Shown piece by piece: positions 48,487 to 57,562 of a stretch of DNA of 64,000 nt. Under the pieces are notes generated by a model that was not told where the DNA came from, made no database searches, and worked only from the letters and a program-made list of their open reading frames with translations. The position numbers were made by a program, and so were the translations under genes. The DNA is from Burkholderia contaminans (GTDB taxonomy: Bacteria > Pseudomonadota > Gammaproteobacteria > Burkholderiales > Burkholderiaceae): assembly GCF_029633825.1 (NCBI RefSeq), contig NZ_CP090640.1:372001-436000 (forward strand), given 5' to 3'. How positions within the stretch are numbered: position 1 is the first letter of the stretch; each line of letters opens with the position of its first letter.

Positions 48487-49923
48487 TCAATAGTGCTCGC
48501 CGACCCGCACGATCTTCAGCGTGTTGGTGCCGCCCGCCTGCCCCATCGGCTCGCCGACGGTCAGCACGACCATGTCGCCGTGCTGCACGTAGCCCTGCTT
48601 GACGACGATCTCGAGCGCCGCCTGCAGCGCCGAGTCGCGGTCGCTGTTGAAGTCGACGTGCAGCGGCGTCACGTTGCGGTACAGCGCCATCGTGCGCTCG
48701 CTGCCGACGCGCGGCGTCAGCGCGAAGATCGGCACGTGCGTGTAGTGACGCGACATCCACAGCGCGGTCGCGCCCGATTCGGTCAGCGCGATGATCGCCT
48801 TTGCGCCCAGGTGGTACGCGGTGAACAGCGCGCCCATCGCGATCGACTGGTCGATCCGCGTGAACGTGCGGTCGAGGAAATCCTTGTCCAGCTCGACTTC
48901 TTCCGACTTCTCCGCCTCGACGCACACGGCCGCCATCGTCTCGATCGTGACGACCGGATACTTGCCGGCGGCCGTCTCGGCCGACAGCATCACCGCGTCG
49001 GTGCCGTCGAGCACCGCGTTCGCGACGTCCGATACTTCCGCACGCGTCGGCACCGGCGCGTGGATCATCGATTCCATCATCTGCGTCGCGGTGATCACGA
49101 GCTTGTTCGACTCGCGCGCCATCCGGATCATCCGCTTCTGCAGCGCGGGCACGGCCGCGTTGCCCACTTCCACCGCGAGGTCGCCGCGCGCGACCATGAT
49201 GCCGTCGGACGCGTCGAGAATGCTTTGCAGCGCCGGAATCGCTTCCGCGCGCTCGATCTTCGCGATCATCTTCGGCTTGATGCCGTACGGCGCGCCCGCG
49301 ATGTTCGCGAGCTGGCGCGCCATTTCCATGTCGGTCGCGTTCTTCGGGAACGACACCGCCACCAGGTCCGCGCCGAGCGACATCGCGGTGCGGATGTCTT
49401 CCATGTCCTTCGCGGTCAGTGCGGGCGCCGACAGGCCGCCGCCCTGGCGGTTGATGCCCTTGTTGTTCGACAGCTCGCCGCCCACCTTGACGATCGTGTG
49501 GATCTCGTCGCCGAGCACGCGCTCGACGGTCAGCACGATCAGGCCGTCGTTCAGCAGCAGCAGGTCGCCCGTGCGCAGGTCACGCGGCAGCTCCTTGTAG
49601 TCGAGGCCGACGCGCTCGTCGTTGCCCAGCTCGCAGCCCGCGTCGAGGATGAAGGCCTGGCCCGGCTCGAGCGTCGTCTTGCCGTTCTCGAACTTGCCGA
49701 CGCGGATCTTCGGGCCCTGGAGGTCGGCCATGATCGCGATCTCGCGCCCGACCTTGCGGGCGGCCTCGCGCACCATCTCGGCGCGCTGGCGGTGATCGTC
49801 GGCCGTGCCGTGCGAAAAATTGAGCCGCACGACGTCGAGGCCCGCCTGCATCATCTGCAGCAGAATCTCCGGCGAACTGGAAGCCGGGCCGATCGTGGCG
49901 ACTATCTTGGTGGCGCGCTGCAT
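48487..49923 (-). CDS. pyk: Pyruvate kinase
   Basis: A 478-residue pyruvate kinase with substrate and metal residues in L-N-F-S-H-G, A-D-L-Q-G-P-K-I-R, the active-site M-I-A-K-I-E-R-A and E-T-A-A-G-K-Y-P. I chose the ATG at 49923, with GAGGAG four bases upstream; it gives the standard length. The same frame stays open for 94 codons upstream, up to two bases from the pgk stop, with low-complexity Ala/Lys/Arg/Pro content. It makes pyruvate and ATP from phosphoenolpyruvate. Confidence 0.95.
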   Translation of the reverse strand: MQRATKIVATIGPASSSPEILLQMMQAGLDVVRLNFSHGTADDHRQRAEMVREAARKVGREIAIMADLQGPKIRVGKFENGKTTLEPGQAFILDAGCELGNDERVGLDYKELPRDLRTGDLLLLNDGLIVLTVERVLGDEIHTIVKVGGELSNNKGINRQGGGLSAPALTAKDMEDIRTAMSLGADLVAVSFPKNATDMEMARQLANIAGAPYGIKPKMIAKIERAEAIPALQSILDASDGIMVARGDLAVEVGNAAVPALQKRMIRMARESNKLVITATQMMESMIHAPVPTRAEVSDVANAVLDGTDAVMLSAETAAGKYPVVTIETMAAVCVEAEKSEEVELDKDFLDRTFTRIDQSIAMGALFTAYHLGAKAIIALTESGATALWMSRHYTHVPIFALTPRVGSERTMALYRNVTPLHVDFNSDRDSALQAALEIVVKQGYVQHGDMVVLTVGEPMGQAGGTNTLKIVRVGEHY

Positions 49924-50207
49924 GAAACTCCTCATCTGGATCAAGGTGGATGCGCTGGGTGAAACGCTGCGAGAGCCGGAAGCGGCAGGCCCAGCGGCCG
50001 CCGCTCCGGGGGGCGTGCCGGTGCTTGCGCCCGGCATCGCTTTGTTCTGAATCTCGTGGTGCTGCTCGGCCGCGTCGCCGGCGGCCGCCGGTGCGCGCGG
50101 GGCGGTGTTCGCCCGCGCGGGCGCGCGTTTGCGCTTGCCCGCGCCGGCCGCGGGCTCCGCTTTCGCGGAGCGCGCGGCCTTCGTCACCCCTGCGCGCGCC
50201 GCCACGC

Positions 50208-51404
50208 TCAGGCCGCCCGCGTTTCCAGCACTTCCACCGCCGGCAGCTTCTTCCCCTCGAGGAACTCGAGGAAGGCGCCGCCGCCCGTCGAGATGTAGCT
50301 GACCTGGTCATGGATGCCGTACTTCGCGATGGCCGCGAGCGTGTCGCCGCCGCCCGCGATCGAGAACGCGGACGATTTGGCGATCGCTTCCGCGAGCGTC
50401 TTGGTGCCGTTGCCGAACTGGTCGAACTCGAACACACCGACCGGGCCGTTCCACACGATCGTGCCGGCCTTCTCGAGCTGGCTCGCGAGCGCCTTGGCGG
50501 TGTCCGGGCCGATGTCGAGGATCATGTCGTCCGCTTCGATGTCGGCGACCTGCTTCACCGTGGCCACGGCCGTCGGCGAGAATTCCTTGGCCGTCACGAC
50601 GTCGGTCGGGATCGGCACCGACGCACCGCGCTCGCGCGCTTCGTCGATGATCGCCTTCGCCTCGTCGACGAGGTCGGCTTCCGCGAGCGACTTGCCGATC
50701 GACAGGCCGGCCGCGAGCATGAACGTGTTCGCGATGCCGCCGCCGACGATCAGCTGGTCGACCTTGCCGGCCAGCGACTTGAGGATCGTGAGCTTGGTCG
50801 ACACCTTCGAGCCGGCGACGATCGCCACCAGCGGGCGCGCCGGGTTGCCGAGCGCCTTGCCGAGCGCGTCGAGTTCCGCGGCCAGCAGCGGGCCCGCGCA
50901 CGCGACCGGCGCGTACTTCGCGATCCCGTGCGTGGTCGCTTCCGCGCGGTGCGCGGTGCCGAACGCGTCGTTCACGTACACGTCGCAGAGCTTCGCCATC
51001 TTCTGCGCGAGCTCGTCCGAATTCTTCTTCTCGCCCTTGTTCACGCGGCAGTTCTCGAGCAGCACGACCTGGCCCGGCGCAACGTTCACGCCGTTCTCGA
51101 CCCAGTTCGACACCAGCGGCACGTCACGGCCGAGCAGCTCGGCGAGCCGCTTCGCGACCGGCGCGAGCGAATCTTCCGGCTTGAATTCGCCTTCGGTCGG
51201 ACGGCCGAGGTGCGACGTGACCATCACGGCCGCGCCGGCGTCGAGCGCGGCCTGGATGGCCGGCACGGACGCGCGCACGCGCGTGTCTTCGGTGATGTTG
51301 CCCTGGTCGTCCTGCGGGACGTTCAGGTCGGCACGGATGAATACCCGCTTGCCGGCGAGCTGGCCGGCGGCGATCAGGTCGGTAAGACGCTTGACTTGGC
51401 TCAT
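50208..51404 (-). CDS. pgk: Phosphoglycerate kinase
   Basis: A 398-residue PGK. The N-terminal R-A-D-L-N-V-P, the hinge and substrate motif S-H-L-G-R-P and the nucleotide motif G-G-G-D-T-L (C-terminal lobe) are all present, with the central [10 protein letters not shown]. It transfers the phosphoryl group of 1,3-bisphosphoglycerate to ADP. It lies 284 bp upstream of pyk on the same strand, with fba farther on, giving a glycolysis cluster. Confidence 0.97.
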   Translation of the reverse strand: MSQVKRLTDLIAAGQLAGKRVFIRADLNVPQDDQGNITEDTRVRASVPAIQAALDAGAAVMVTSHLGRPTEGEFKPEDSLAPVAKRLAELLGRDVPLVSNWVENGVNVAPGQVVLLENCRVNKGEKKNSDELAQKMAKLCDVYVNDAFGTAHRAEATTHGIAKYAPVACAGPLLAAELDALGKALGNPARPLVAIVAGSKVSTKLTILKSLAGKVDQLIVGGGIANTFMLAAGLSIGKSLAEADLVDEAKAIIDEARERGASVPIPTDVVTAKEFSPTAVATVKQVADIEADDMILDIGPDTAKALASQLEKAGTIVWNGPVGVFEFDQFGNGTKTLAEAIAKSSAFSIAGGGDTLAAIAKYGIHDQVSYISTGGGAFLEFLEGKKLPAVEVLETRAA

Positions 51405-51683
51405 GTTGAACAAATTGAAGTGGTGGATGGGGAAAGGGGGTTCACGCTGGACGTGCGCGGGCTGCCGCGAAAGGGCGCCGGATGCGGCCGTGGCTGGCGG
51501 TTCGCATGACGCGCACGGGTAAAAAATCTTGAACGGGCATTCTAGCCGATCCACCCGGCAGACTGACCCGCGGGCGGCGAATTCCGCCTATTTGGGATCG
51601 CGCGCCGGAATGGACGCATTGCCGCAACGCAGCAATGCACCCGCGCAAGCGGCCGGTACGCGGCGGGCCTGAACGGCGGACCA

Positions 51684-52007
51684 TCAGAAGACCAGGCGCA
51701 GCACGGTGAAGACGAGCATCCCGACGACGATCGTGCCGAGCATGCTGCGCCGCCACAGGAACCAGCCGAGGCCGGCGAGCGCCGCGTAGAACGGATGGTT
51801 GGACAGCGCGAACGACAGCCCGCCCGGCGTTTCGAGCACGTCGGGCAGCACGACGGCGACCAGTGCCGCCGCCGGCGCGTAGCGCAACGCGCGCTGCGCA
51901 CGCTCGGGCAGCACGGTGCGTTCGCCGCCGATCAGGAACAGCGCGCGCGTGACGGCCGTGACGATCGTCATCCCGATGATGACGATCCAGATTTCCGTCG
52001 CGCTCAT
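51684..52007 (-). CDS. azlD: AzlD-family branched-chain amino acid exporter subunit
   Basis: A 107-residue protein with four hydrophobic segments (I-W-I-V-I-I-G-M-T-I-V-T-A-V-T-R at the start), the size of AzlD/YgaH. With AzlC it forms a two-subunit exporter for branched-chain amino acids or related compounds. Its start overlaps the azlC stop by four bases (ATGA). Confidence 0.92.
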   Translation of the reverse strand: MSATEIWIVIIGMTIVTAVTRALFLIGGERTVLPERAQRALRYAPAAALVAVVLPDVLETPGGLSFALSNHPFYAALAGLGWFLWRRSMLGTIVVGMLVFTVLRLVF

Positions 52008-52759
52008 TCAATTTCCTTTTCGTGCACGGTTTCGGTGCGGATGCGCCGCCAGTCGGCCCGCTCGACGAAGAAATCGGCCGTGCAGCCGGCCGCGAGCGCG
52101 GCGAGCACCGCGAGCGGCAGCGCGAGCCGGTACGGCAGGTCGAACGCGATGAGCGACACGATGCCGGCGACCGCGACGGCCGCGAGCGTCGAGCGGTTCG
52201 CGACCGCCGACACCATGATGGGAATCAGCGCGAGCGTGCCGGCCAGTTCCAGCCCCCAGCTTGCGGGAAAGACGCTCGCGAGCAGGATGCCGGCGAGCGA
52301 CGACACCTGCCACGACAGCCAGCTCGCAAGCGCCATCCCCCAGAAATACGCTTCCTTGCCGGGCACGTGGCCGTAGGCGAAGCCCTGTTTCTGGAACAGC
52401 AGGTAGATCACGTCGCCGTTGAAATAGCCGATCGCGAGGCGCCGCCACAGCGGCAGGTAGGAAAAATGGGGAGCAAGCCCGGCGCTGAAGATCACGAAGC
52501 GCGTGTTGACCATCGCGGCCGTGAGCAGGATGGTCCAGATCGGCAGCTTCGCCGCGAGGAGCGGCAGCACCGCGAGCTGCGACGAGCCCGCGTAGACCAG
52601 CAGCGACATCGCGCTCGCCTGCCAGAGTGTCATGACCGACTTGCTCATCGCGATGCCGGTGACGAGCCCCCACGAGAAAATCGCCATCAGCGTCGGGGAA
52701 TAGTCGCGCGCGCCCTGGATCAGCGCGAAGCGGTCGGTGGCGGACAATCGAGCGAGCAT
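52004..52759 (-). CDS. azlC: AzlC-family branched-chain amino acid exporter subunit
   Basis: A 251-residue inner-membrane protein with about seven hydrophobic segments, typical of AzlC/YgaZ (P-L-L-A-A-K-L-P-I-W-T-I-L-L and N-T-R-F-V-I-F). It couples with AzlD by an overlapping start. It is divergent from ilvE, the branched-chain aminotransferase gene, with 193 bp between, so both may answer to branched-chain amino acids; this link is inferred from position. Confidence 0.92.
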   Translation of the reverse strand: MLARLSATDRFALIQGARDYSPTLMAIFSWGLVTGIAMSKSVMTLWQASAMSLLVYAGSSQLAVLPLLAAKLPIWTILLTAAMVNTRFVIFSAGLAPHFSYLPLWRRLAIGYFNGDVIYLLFQKQGFAYGHVPGKEAYFWGMALASWLSWQVSSLAGILLASVFPASWGLELAGTLALIPIMVSAVANRSTLAAVAVAGIVSLIAFDLPYRLALPLAVLAALAAGCTADFFVERADWRRIRTETVHEKEIE

Positions 52760-52890
52760 GGGAAGCGGGCCGCGGCGGGCGGTTCGTCGGGCCGCCGGCG
52801 CCTCCTGCCGGTACGACCCGCCGTTATTGGAATCGGTACCGGGCGATTATAGCGCCGGCCCCGCGCCGACCGACCGGATCGCCTTCAAAT

Positions 52891-52908
52891 GACGCTAAAA
52901 TAAGCGTC
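52891..52908. promoter_or_regulatory. Small dyad upstream of ilvE
   Basis: GACGCT at 52891-52896 and AGCGTC at 52903-52908 flank AAAATA, with the sequence TAAAAT resembling a -10 box. It is 45 bp before the ilvE start. It may be an operator or a promoter element; no regulator identified. Confidence 0.4.
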
Positions 52909-52952
52909 TTTCCGGCTCAACGCTGCATACAACCGCATCCCAGGAGAAATCT

Positions 52953-53876
52953 ATGTCAATGGCCGACCGCGACGGCAAGATCTGGATGGACGGCAAGCTG
53001 ATCGACTGGCGCGACGCCAAGATCCACGTCCTGACCCACACGCTGCATTACGGCATGGGCGTCTTCGAGGGCGTGCGCGCGTACAAGTCGGCCGACGGCA
53101 GCACCGCGATCTTCCGCCTGTACGAGCACACGAAACGTCTGCTGAATTCGGCGAAGATCTTCCAGATGGACGTGCCGTTCGACCGGGAAACGCTCGAAGC
53201 CGCGCAGCTCGAAGTCGTGCGCGAGAACAAGCTCGAGTCGTGCTACCTGCGCCCGATCATCTGGGTCGGTTCGGAAAAGCTCGGCGTGGCCGCGAAGGGC
53301 AACACGATCCACGTCGCGATCGCCGCATGGCCGTGGGGTGCGTACCTCGGCGAGGAAGGCCTCGCGAAGGGCATCCGCGTGAAGACGTCGTCGTTCACGC
53401 GCCACCACGTGAACGTGTCGATGGTGCGCGCGAAGGCGTCGGGCTGGTACGTGAACTCGATCCTGGCGAACCAGGAAGCCACCGCCGACGGCTACGACGA
53501 AGCGCTGCTGCTCGACGTCGACGGCTACGTGTCGGAAGGCTCCGGCGAGAACTTCTTCCTGGTGAACAACGGCAAGCTGTACACGCCCGACCTGTCGTCG
53601 TGCCTCGACGGCATCACGCGCGATACCGTCATCACGCTCGCGAAGGACGCCGGCATCGAGGTGATCGAGAAGCGCATCACGCGCGACGAGGTCTACACGG
53701 CCGACGAAGCATTCTTCACCGGCACGGCCGCCGAAGTCACGCCGATCCGCGAGCTCGACAACCGCACGATCGGCAGCGGCGCGCGCGGCCCCGTCACGGA
53801 AAAGCTCCAGTCGGCGTTTTTCGATATCGTGTCGGGCAAGAACGCGAAGTACGCGCACTGGCTGACGAAGGTCTGA
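52953..53876 (+). CDS. ilvE: Branched-chain amino acid aminotransferase IlvE
   Basis: A 307-residue class IV PLP aminotransferase. The PLP lysine is K161 in R-A-K-A-S-G-W-Y, followed by the conserved G-Y-D-E-A-L-L-L-D and S-E-G-S-G-E-N-F-F. It makes the last step of Leu, Ile and Val synthesis and the first in their breakdown. GGAGAAATCT precedes the ATG. It is divergent from azlC-azlD. Confidence 0.96.
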   Translation: MSMADRDGKIWMDGKLIDWRDAKIHVLTHTLHYGMGVFEGVRAYKSADGSTAIFRLYEHTKRLLNSAKIFQMDVPFDRETLEAAQLEVVRENKLESCYLRPIIWVGSEKLGVAAKGNTIHVAIAAWPWGAYLGEEGLAKGIRVKTSSFTRHHVNVSMVRAKASGWYVNSILANQEATADGYDEALLLDVDGYVSEGSGENFFLVNNGKLYTPDLSSCLDGITRDTVITLAKDAGIEVIEKRITRDEVYTADEAFFTGTAAEVTPIRELDNRTIGSGARGPVTEKLQSAFFDIVSGKNAKYAHWLTKV

Positions 53877-53926
53877 GCGCGCCGCGCCACCGACCGCCCC
53901 ACAAAAGAGTGATAAGAGAAAGTCTC

Positions 53927-54121
53927 ATGAGTGAAATCAAGGAAATGCCGCTGGTCGAGCTGACGGCCAAGGATCTTCCCGCGTACTGCCCGAACCCGGC
54001 CATGGCGCGCTGGAGCGCCCACCCGCGCGTCTTCATCGACGTCTCGCACGGCGAAGCACGCTGCCCGTACTGCGGCACGCGCTACAAGCTGCGCGACGGC
54101 GAGGTCGTCAAGGGCCATTGA
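53927..54121 (+). CDS. Small zinc-finger protein (zf-CHCC type)
   Basis: A 64-residue protein with C21, H41, C46 and C49 (C-P-N-P ... S-H-G-E-A-R-C-P-Y-C-G) in the C-H-C-C spacing of the zinc-finger domain also found at the C-terminus of mitochondrial complex I subunit NDUFS6. A further conserved G-T-R-Y-K-L follows. Bacterial members are conserved but unstudied as far as I know. It starts 50 bp after ilvE and precedes waaF; the position between ilvE and waaF is common in Burkholderiales to my recollection. Confidence 0.85.
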   Translation: MSEIKEMPLVELTAKDLPAYCPNPAMARWSAHPRVFIDVSHGEARCPYCGTRYKLRDGEVVKGH

Positions 54122-54132
54122 GCCCCGGCGGC

Positions 54133-54158
54133 CGGGCCTGCAGGCTGATGCAGGCCCG
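54133..54158. terminator. Hairpin after the zinc-finger gene
   Basis: CGGGCCTGCA and TGCAGGCCCG form a 10-bp perfect stem around GGCTGA, 12 bp after the stop codon. No T tract follows, so it may stabilise or pause the transcript rather than end it. Confidence 0.4.
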
Positions 54159-54271
54159 CCGACTGCCCAGGCGGCGCAGCCGGATTGCCGGCGCGCCGCC
54201 GTTCTCCATTCTGGCAACCCGAACGCGGCGCCTGAGCGCCGTGCTTCATTACGACATCGGAAGTCGACCTG

Positions 54272-55309
54272 ATGCGTCGAGCGCTGGTTATCGCACCGAA
54301 CTGGATCGGTGACGCATTGATGGCGCAGCCGCTTTTTGCGCTGCTGAAGAAAAACCATCCCCGCATCGCGATCGATGCCGTCGCGCCCTCGTGGGTCGCG
54401 CCCGTGCTCGAGCGGATGCCCGAGATCCACGATGTCTACGCGACCGATCTCGCGCACGGCAAGCTGCAGTTGCTGCGCCGCTGGCAACTCGCGAGCGACC
54501 TGCGCGACGTCGGCTACGACGCGGCGTACGTGCTGCCGAATTCGCTGAAATCCGCGGTGATCCCGTGGCTCGCGAACATCCCGCTGCGGGTCGGCTACAC
54601 GGGCGAGCACCGCTACGGGCTGCTGAACGTGCGGCACGCGAACCCCGACAAGTCGGGCGAGCGGCCGCCGATGACGGCCCACTATGCGGCGCTTGCGTAC
54701 GCGCCGGGCGCGAAGCTGCCCGAGTCGATGAAGACGCTGCCCGCGCCGCGCCTCGACGCCGATCTCAACGAGACGGCGCGCGTGTCCGCACGTTTCAATC
54801 TCGATACGCGCAAGCCGCTCGTCGTGTTCTGCCCGGGCGCGGAATACGGCCCGGCCAAGCGCTGGCCGCCCGAGCACTTCGCATCGCTCGCCACCATCGT
54901 CCACCAGTCGTTCCCGTACACGCAGATCGTCGCGCTCGGCTCGCAGAAGGACGCCGCCGCCGCGCAGGCGATCGCGGACCACGCGCCGAACGTGCGCAAC
55001 CTGTGCGGGCAGACGTCGCTGTCGGAGGCGTGCGCGCTGATCGCGCGCGCGAATGCGGTGGTCACCAACGATTCGGGGCTGATGCACGTTGCCGCCGCGC
55101 TACGCCGGCCGCTCGTCGCACTGTACGGATCGACCGATCCGCGCCACACCCCTCCGCTGTCGGACCTGGCGAAGGTACAATGGCTTCATCTCGAATGCAG
55201 TCCCTGCTTCGAACGCGAGTGCCCGCTCGGCCACCTGAAGTGCCTGCGCGAACTCGGTCCCGAGCAGGTATTCGGCGATTTGCGCGGCATGCTCGTCGGG
55301 CAGCGCTGA
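54272..55309 (+). CDS. waaF: ADP-heptose:LPS heptosyltransferase II
   Basis: A 345-residue GT9-family glycosyltransferase. It begins with A-L-V-I-A-P-N-W-I-G-D-A, and contains C-P-G-A-E-Y-G-P-A-K-R-W-P, V-T-N-D-S-G-L-M-H-V-A-A and the closing S-T-D-P-R-H-T-P-P-L. These match WaaF rather than WaaC. It adds the second L-glycero-D-manno-heptose to the inner core of lipopolysaccharide at the inner membrane cytoplasmic face. It is 150 bp after the zinc-finger gene and 115 bp before the NTF2-like gene. Confidence 0.95.
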   Translation: MRRALVIAPNWIGDALMAQPLFALLKKNHPRIAIDAVAPSWVAPVLERMPEIHDVYATDLAHGKLQLLRRWQLASDLRDVGYDAAYVLPNSLKSAVIPWLANIPLRVGYTGEHRYGLLNVRHANPDKSGERPPMTAHYAALAYAPGAKLPESMKTLPAPRLDADLNETARVSARFNLDTRKPLVVFCPGAEYGPAKRWPPEHFASLATIVHQSFPYTQIVALGSQKDAAAAQAIADHAPNVRNLCGQTSLSEACALIARANAVVTNDSGLMHVAAALRRPLVALYGSTDPRHTPPLSDLAKVQWLHLECSPCFERECPLGHLKCLRELGPEQVFGDLRGMLVGQR

Positions 55310-55424
55310 CCCTGGCCGGCAGCGTCGCACGGCGCGCCGGGCAATCCGATTCACCGGTGTACGTCGGCCCCATCCGGGCCGCCGTGCTGAATACGGCGCG
55401 CGACGCGCGCGAGAGATAACCCCG

Positions 55425-55871
55425 ATGCCACGTTTTGCCCGCCTCTTCGAAGCCGCCGCCGATACGCTGAACGCCTACTACCAGGCCGTCGCCGATGCCA
55501 ATCTCGACGCGCTGCTGGGATTGTGGATCGACGAGGATTTCGCCAGCTGCGTATGGGCGGACGGCGAGCATCTGCACGGCCTCGACCAGATTCGCAGCGG
55601 GCTCGCCAACCGGCTCGCCACGCGCCCCGTGACGATCGAGCCGCTCGACATCCGCGTGTACGACAGCCTCGGCACGGTCGTCTATACGATCGCCGAAGCG
55701 CATCAGCAGGCCGACCTGACGGCCGAACCCGACATGGTTTTCGCGACGTACGTGATGATTCACGAACGTGGCGAGTGGCGCATCGCGCATATTCACGCGA
55801 GCCCGATTCCCGAACAGGCGGCCGGACAATTCGCCGCGAAGATCCGTCATGGGCAGGGTCCGCTGCACTGA
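55425..55871 (+). CDS. NTF2/SnoaL-like protein
   Basis: A 148-residue soluble protein with the NTF2-like (SnoaL/DUF4440) cone fold pattern: N-terminal helix A-D-T-L-N-A-Y-Y-Q-A-V-A-D-A-N-L, W-A-D-G-E-H-L-H-G, and a C-terminal strand with E-W-R-I-A-H-I-H. No catalytic residues can be assigned. It lies between waaF and the YheT hydrolase on the same strand. Function unknown. Confidence 0.8.
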   Translation: MPRFARLFEAAADTLNAYYQAVADANLDALLGLWIDEDFASCVWADGEHLHGLDQIRSGLANRLATRPVTIEPLDIRVYDSLGTVVYTIAEAHQQADLTAEPDMVFATYVMIHERGEWRIAHIHASPIPEQAAGQFAAKIRHGQGPLH

Positions 55872-55905
55872 CGAAAAGACGAAGCAACGCATACGCGGGG
55901 CGATC

Positions 55906-56943
55906 ATGAGTACGGCTTCTCCGCCCACCTCGCCGCTGACCGGGGCCCCGGCCCCCGACGACGACATACTGCGCTATCGCGCACCACGCTGGCTGCCCAA
56001 TAGCCATGCACAAACCATCGTGCCCGCGCTGTTCGCGCGGCGCCCCGTCGTCGCTTACCGACGAGAGCGATGGGAAACCCCCGACCACGACTTCATCGAT
56101 CTCGACTGGGTCGCCCATCTCGACAGCGCCGCGCCGGCGCCCGATGCGCCGCTGTTCGTGCTGTTCCACGGCCTCGAGGGCAGTTCCGGCTCGCACTACG
56201 CGCTCGCGATGATGGCCGCCGCACGCGCGAAGGGCTGGCACGCCGTCGTGCCGCACTTCCGCAGTTGCAGCGGCGAGATCAACCGCCAGCCGCGCTTCTA
56301 CCATCTCGCCGACAGCGCCGAGGTCGACTGGATCCTGCGCCGGCTCGCCGCGCAGCATCGCGGGCCGCTCGTCGCGGCCGGCGTGTCGCTCGGCGGCAAC
56401 GTGCTGCTGCGCTGGCTCGGCGAGCATCGCAGCGACACGTCGATCCTGCGGGCGGCCGCCGCGATCTCGACGCCGATCGACGTGCATGCCGGCGGGCGCG
56501 CGCTGTCGCAAGGCTTTGCGATGGTCTACACGCGCAGCTTCCTGAAGACGCTCAAGCGCAAGGCGCTCGCGAAGCTCGACCAGTACCCGGGGCTGTTCGA
56601 CCGCGAAGCCATGCTGCAGGCCGTGACGATGCGCGACTTCGACGAGGTCGTGACCGCGCCGCTGCACGGTTTCGCCGATGCGGACGACTACTGGACCAAG
56701 GCGACGACACGGCCGCTGCTCCCCGCGATCGACGTGCCGACGCTGATCCTCAACGCCCGCAACGACCCGTTCCTGCCTGAATCGGCGCTACCGGGCCCGG
56801 CCGACGTATCGCCGGCCGTCGAGCTCGACCAGCCTGCCGCCGGCGGGCACGCGGGATTCATGACCGGGCCGTTCCCCGGCCGCCTCGACTGGCTGTCGGC
56901 GCGGGTGTTCGGCTATTGCTCCAAATTCGTCGACCATGGATGA
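55906..56943 (+). CDS. Alpha/beta hydrolase, YheT family
   Basis: A 345-residue YheT/UPF0017-type hydrolase. H-G-L-E-G is the oxyanion region, nucleophile in G-V-S-L-G-G-N, and the late H-A-G-F-M-T-G holds the likely catalytic His. N-S-H-A-Q-T-I near residue 36 is a YheT hallmark. The substrate is unknown. The ATG at 55906 gives the usual N-terminus. The gene overlaps the next one by eight bases. Confidence 0.88.
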   Translation: MSTASPPTSPLTGAPAPDDDILRYRAPRWLPNSHAQTIVPALFARRPVVAYRRERWETPDHDFIDLDWVAHLDSAAPAPDAPLFVLFHGLEGSSGSHYALAMMAAARAKGWHAVVPHFRSCSGEINRQPRFYHLADSAEVDWILRRLAAQHRGPLVAAGVSLGGNVLLRWLGEHRSDTSILRAAAAISTPIDVHAGGRALSQGFAMVYTRSFLKTLKRKALAKLDQYPGLFDREAMLQAVTMRDFDEVVTAPLHGFADADDYWTKATTRPLLPAIDVPTLILNARNDPFLPESALPGPADVSPAVELDQPAAGGHAGFMTGPFPGRLDWLSARVFGYCSKFVDHG

Positions 56944-57523
56944 CATCGTCAGGCAGGCCCTCGCCAAATGGCCGAACGTCCCGCACTGTACCGGCTGGCT
57001 GCTGCTCGACCGGCGCGGCGAATGGCGGCTGCGCGACGACGCGGCGCAGGCGGCCGGCGAGCTCGGTTCGCCGATCCGGCATGCGGCGCTGAACGCGTTC
57101 ATCGGCCGCAACTACGAATGTGATGAGCAGGGCCAGTGGTTCTTCCAGAACGGCCCGCAGCGCGTGTACGTCGAGCTTGCCTATACGCCCTGGGTCGTCC
57201 GGCTCGCCGAGCGCGACGGGCAGCTCACGCTCACCGACCAGACCGGCACGCCGTTCGAACCGGACGAAGCCTGGCTCGACGACGCAGGCGGCGTGCTGTT
57301 TCGCGCGGCCGGCACGCCGCCGCGCATCGCGGCGCTGCACGATCACGACCTCGGGCTCTTCGCCGATCACGCCGATCTCGATGCCGCGCCGCCCGTGCTG
57401 CGCTGGCGCGACGGCCGCACGCTGCCGCTCGGCAGCATCGCCGGTGCGGACGTGCCCACGCGGTTCGGCTACGTCGCAAGCCCGGCGCAACAGGCCCGCG
57501 ACACAACTGACAGCGGCAACTGA
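56936..57523 (+). CDS. Conserved protein of unknown function (DUF2946-type)
   Basis: A 195-residue protein with no signal peptide or membrane segment. It begins A-L-A-K-W-P-N-V-P-H-C-T-G-W-L, with R-N-Y-E-C-D-E-Q-G-Q-W-F-F-Q-N-G-P-Q near 60. I think it belongs to a beta-proteobacterial DUF family (DUF2946-like), but the label is uncertain. It starts inside the YheT stop (eight-base overlap), so the two are translated together. Function unknown. Confidence 0.7.
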   Translation: MDDIVRQALAKWPNVPHCTGWLLLDRRGEWRLRDDAAQAAGELGSPIRHAALNAFIGRNYECDEQGQWFFQNGPQRVYVELAYTPWVVRLAERDGQLTLTDQTGTPFEPDEAWLDDAGGVLFRAAGTPPRIAALHDHDLGLFADHADLDAAPPVLRWRDGRTLPLGSIAGADVPTRFGYVASPAQQARDTTDSGN

Positions 57524-57562
57524 CCCGCAGCGGCTTCGCCCGCGCTTCGCCTGTATCGGCCG

